The notes under the pieces: generated by a model
Told to the model about the DNA's origin: nothing
The model's database searches: none
What the model saw: the letters and a program-made list of their open reading frames with translations, nothing else
Origin: Dysgonamonadaceae bacterium
GTDB taxonomy: Bacteria > Bacteroidota > Bacteroidia > Bacteroidales > Azobacteroidaceae
DNA: 7,228 nucleotides
NCBI GenBank assembly: GCA_031276105.1
Contig: JAISNS010000060.1
Coordinates: forward strand, 1-7,228
Direction: 5' to 3'
Shown here: positions 5,993-7,228 of the stretch, piece after piece
Layout of the letters: each line of letters opens with the position of its first letter
Position numbering within the stretch: the first letter of the stretch is position 1
Position numbers and translations under genes: made by a program

Positions 5993-7228
5993 ATGAGAAC
6001 AAAAATTTTAGTATTATCAATTGCGCTTACTTTAAGCGCTAATTTACGCGCTCAGGTCACTATCGGCAGCGTCAATGAACCGAAGGCCGGAGCAATCTTG
6101 GATTTGAATAGCGGAGCTAAAGGCGGTTTAATCCTCTCGAATGTAGGCTTGGACAACCCGACAGAAATTCCCGCAGGTTTTCCGGGTATGAGCGGCGCAG
6201 ACATAGCCGTCGCTAAAGCGCAACTGAAAGGCGCTATGGTTTACAACACAAATGAGAACACCTGCATCGGCGTTCACGCTTGGAACGGGGATTATTGGGA
6301 ACGGATTGCACCAAGTTTAGTCATGGCGCCGGGAACGACCCTGACTTCCTCAAATGCAGCAAGCGCCTTTGGAGGCGACATTATCAATTTTACGGCTTCC
6401 CTTCCCGGAGCCAAAACGTACCGATGGTACGCAAGCGAGAGCAACAAACCTTACGAATACCTCGGCATGACAACAACAAACACGTATTCAAAAGCTTTTC
6501 CTACCGGTAACTACAAGGTGAAAGCGATTATGGACGACTGCCATGCCCCGGCGGAAAGTAACGAATTACCCTTTGCGCCAACAAGTCTTTCCCCCAGTTT
6601 CGGAAGCCTTAACGGTGGCAATACCATTTACATTTACGGCGATTTTCCGTATGCCGCTACGAGCGATTATGCACAACTCGGCTTGGTAGCTCACTACGAC
6701 GGCATAAACAACCGGGACTTGGGCGATAAACGGCATGATTATAACGCTACGGCTTGGAAAGATTTAAAGAGCGGATTTGAACTTGCAAGAGGAACCGGCG
6801 CCGGACAGTGGCTGAGTAACGGTTTTCAGTCGCTTGAAACTACATTGCTCACCACCAGTGTTGTTCGTTCATTTTTCAGCAATAGTGTCCCTGGCGCTTA
6901 TCCGATCGGTGGCGCCGCAAGAACAGTAGAAGTGATTTTCAAAACGCCGGAAGCGGCAAATATGTTTACTCAACTGCAGGATATAGAGCGCTCTATTTTT
7001 AGGTATGGTGAATCAGCAAATCATAAGCAATTTGGAGTTCTTTATCGTGGCGTGAAGGCTGCCGCCTGCCCAACCGATAATCAGTGGATGTTTTATGCGA
7101 TTGCCGGAGGCGTAAGTAATCTGATCACCTGTCTTTCCAGTACTCCATCTCTGGAAACGGCAAACACCATAAATACCGTAACATCAACCTATCAGAATAA
7201 TATGAATGACCCGCTTACAAATTCATAT
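5993..7228 (+). CDS. Secreted multidomain surface protein with LamG-like region (3' end outside window)
   Basis: A frame of 412 codons without a stop runs from ATG 5993 to the last base, so the C-terminus is missing. Residues 1-20 are a signal peptide (MRTKI, hydrophobic core LVLSIALTL, cleavage after NLRA before Gln21); there is no lipobox cysteine. Residues 21-105 form a segment common at the N-terminus of Bacteroidota exported proteins: QVTIGS, GAILDLNS, KGGLILSNV, then MVYNT and GVHAWNGDYWERI. Residues about 112-183 look like an Ig/PKD-type beta domain (GGDIINFTAS, YRWYAS, GNYKVKAI). From about 229, LVAHYDGINN...ATAWKDL followed by RTVEVIFKTP (310-319) resembles the opening of LamG/concanavalin-A-like jelly-roll domains, which bind glycans or proteins. 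It is probably surface-exposed or secreted, perhaps by the type IX system, but the diagnostic C-terminal domain lies outside. The A/T-rich leader lacks a Shine-Dalgarno site. Confidence 0.9.
   Translation, partial: MRTKILVLSIALTLSANLRAQVTIGSVNEPKAGAILDLNSGAKGGLILSNVGLDNPTEIPAGFPGMSGADIAVAKAQLKGAMVYNTNENTCIGVHAWNGDYWERIAPSLVMAPGTTLTSSNAASAFGGDIINFTASLPGAKTYRWYASESNKPYEYLGMTTTNTYSKAFPTGNYKVKAIMDDCHAPAESNELPFAPTSLSPSFGSLNGGNTIYIYGDFPYAATSDYAQLGLVAHYDGINNRDLGDKRHDYNATAWKDLKSGFELARGTGAGQWLSNGFQSLETTLLTTSVVRSFFSNSVPGAYPIGGAARTVEVIFKTPEAANMFTQLQDIERSIFRYGESANHKQFGVLYRGVKAAACPTDNQWMFYAIAGGVSNLITCLSSTPSLETANTINTVTSTYQNNMNDPLTNSY

Noticed and set aside
6280..6510. Plus-strand frame of 76 codons inside the secreted-protein gene
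   Set aside because: It overlaps the continuous signal-peptide-bearing frame in another phase and has no features of its own.

Overview
The window looks like chromosomal DNA of a Bacteroidota bacterium, probably of the order Bacteroidales (inference). The grounds are exact TAnnTTTG promoter -7 boxes (one with a TTTG -33 box 20 bp upstream), A/T-rich leaders without Shine-Dalgarno sequences, and a typical Bacteroidota secreted protein whose mature part begins QVTIGS. Coding DNA has moderate GC, while one intergenic stretch (about 5690-5955) is clearly GC-richer.

Layout. (1) Bases 1-2637 are the 3' end of a surface-glycan operon on the + strand: the C-terminal three quarters of UDP-galactopyranose mutase (glf), a DUF4422 glycosyltransferase-like gene overlapping it by 4 bp, and an uncharacterised glycosyltransferase-like gene. 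A bidirectional terminator at 2649-2677 closes the operon. (2) Bases 2777-3724 encode cysteine synthase A (cysK) on the - strand. It diverges from a Gfo/Idh/MocA oxidoreductase (3864-4841, +), which is followed at 23 bp by a phosphinothricin-acetyltransferase-like GNAT gene (4865-5353, +). The 139-bp divergent region holds two back-to-back promoters and a perfect 8+4+8 inverted repeat between them. (3) Bases 5354-5992 form a 639-bp stretch with no ordinary gene but dense structure: a perfect consensus promoter, a near-perfect 25-bp palindrome, an uninterrupted (AC)35 microsatellite, an alternating G/C run, a strong terminator, and a mosaic of GC-rich hairpins and REP-like repeats. (4) Base 5993 to the window end is the 5' part (412 codons, no stop) of a secreted multidomain protein with a signal peptide, an Ig/PKD-like segment and a LamG-like segment.

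How the genes relate. Glf would supply UDP-galactofuranose, and the next two genes are candidates for the transferases that build a Galf-containing glycan. cysK, the oxidoreductase and the acetyltransferase are general metabolism. The most unusual feature is the self-contained unit at 5385-5685 (promoter, palindrome, AC repeat, terminator) directly upstream of a surface-protein gene. The length of a pure dinucleotide tract is expected to be unstable, so this is a candidate phase-variable locus. That function is inferred; only the sequence layout is observed.
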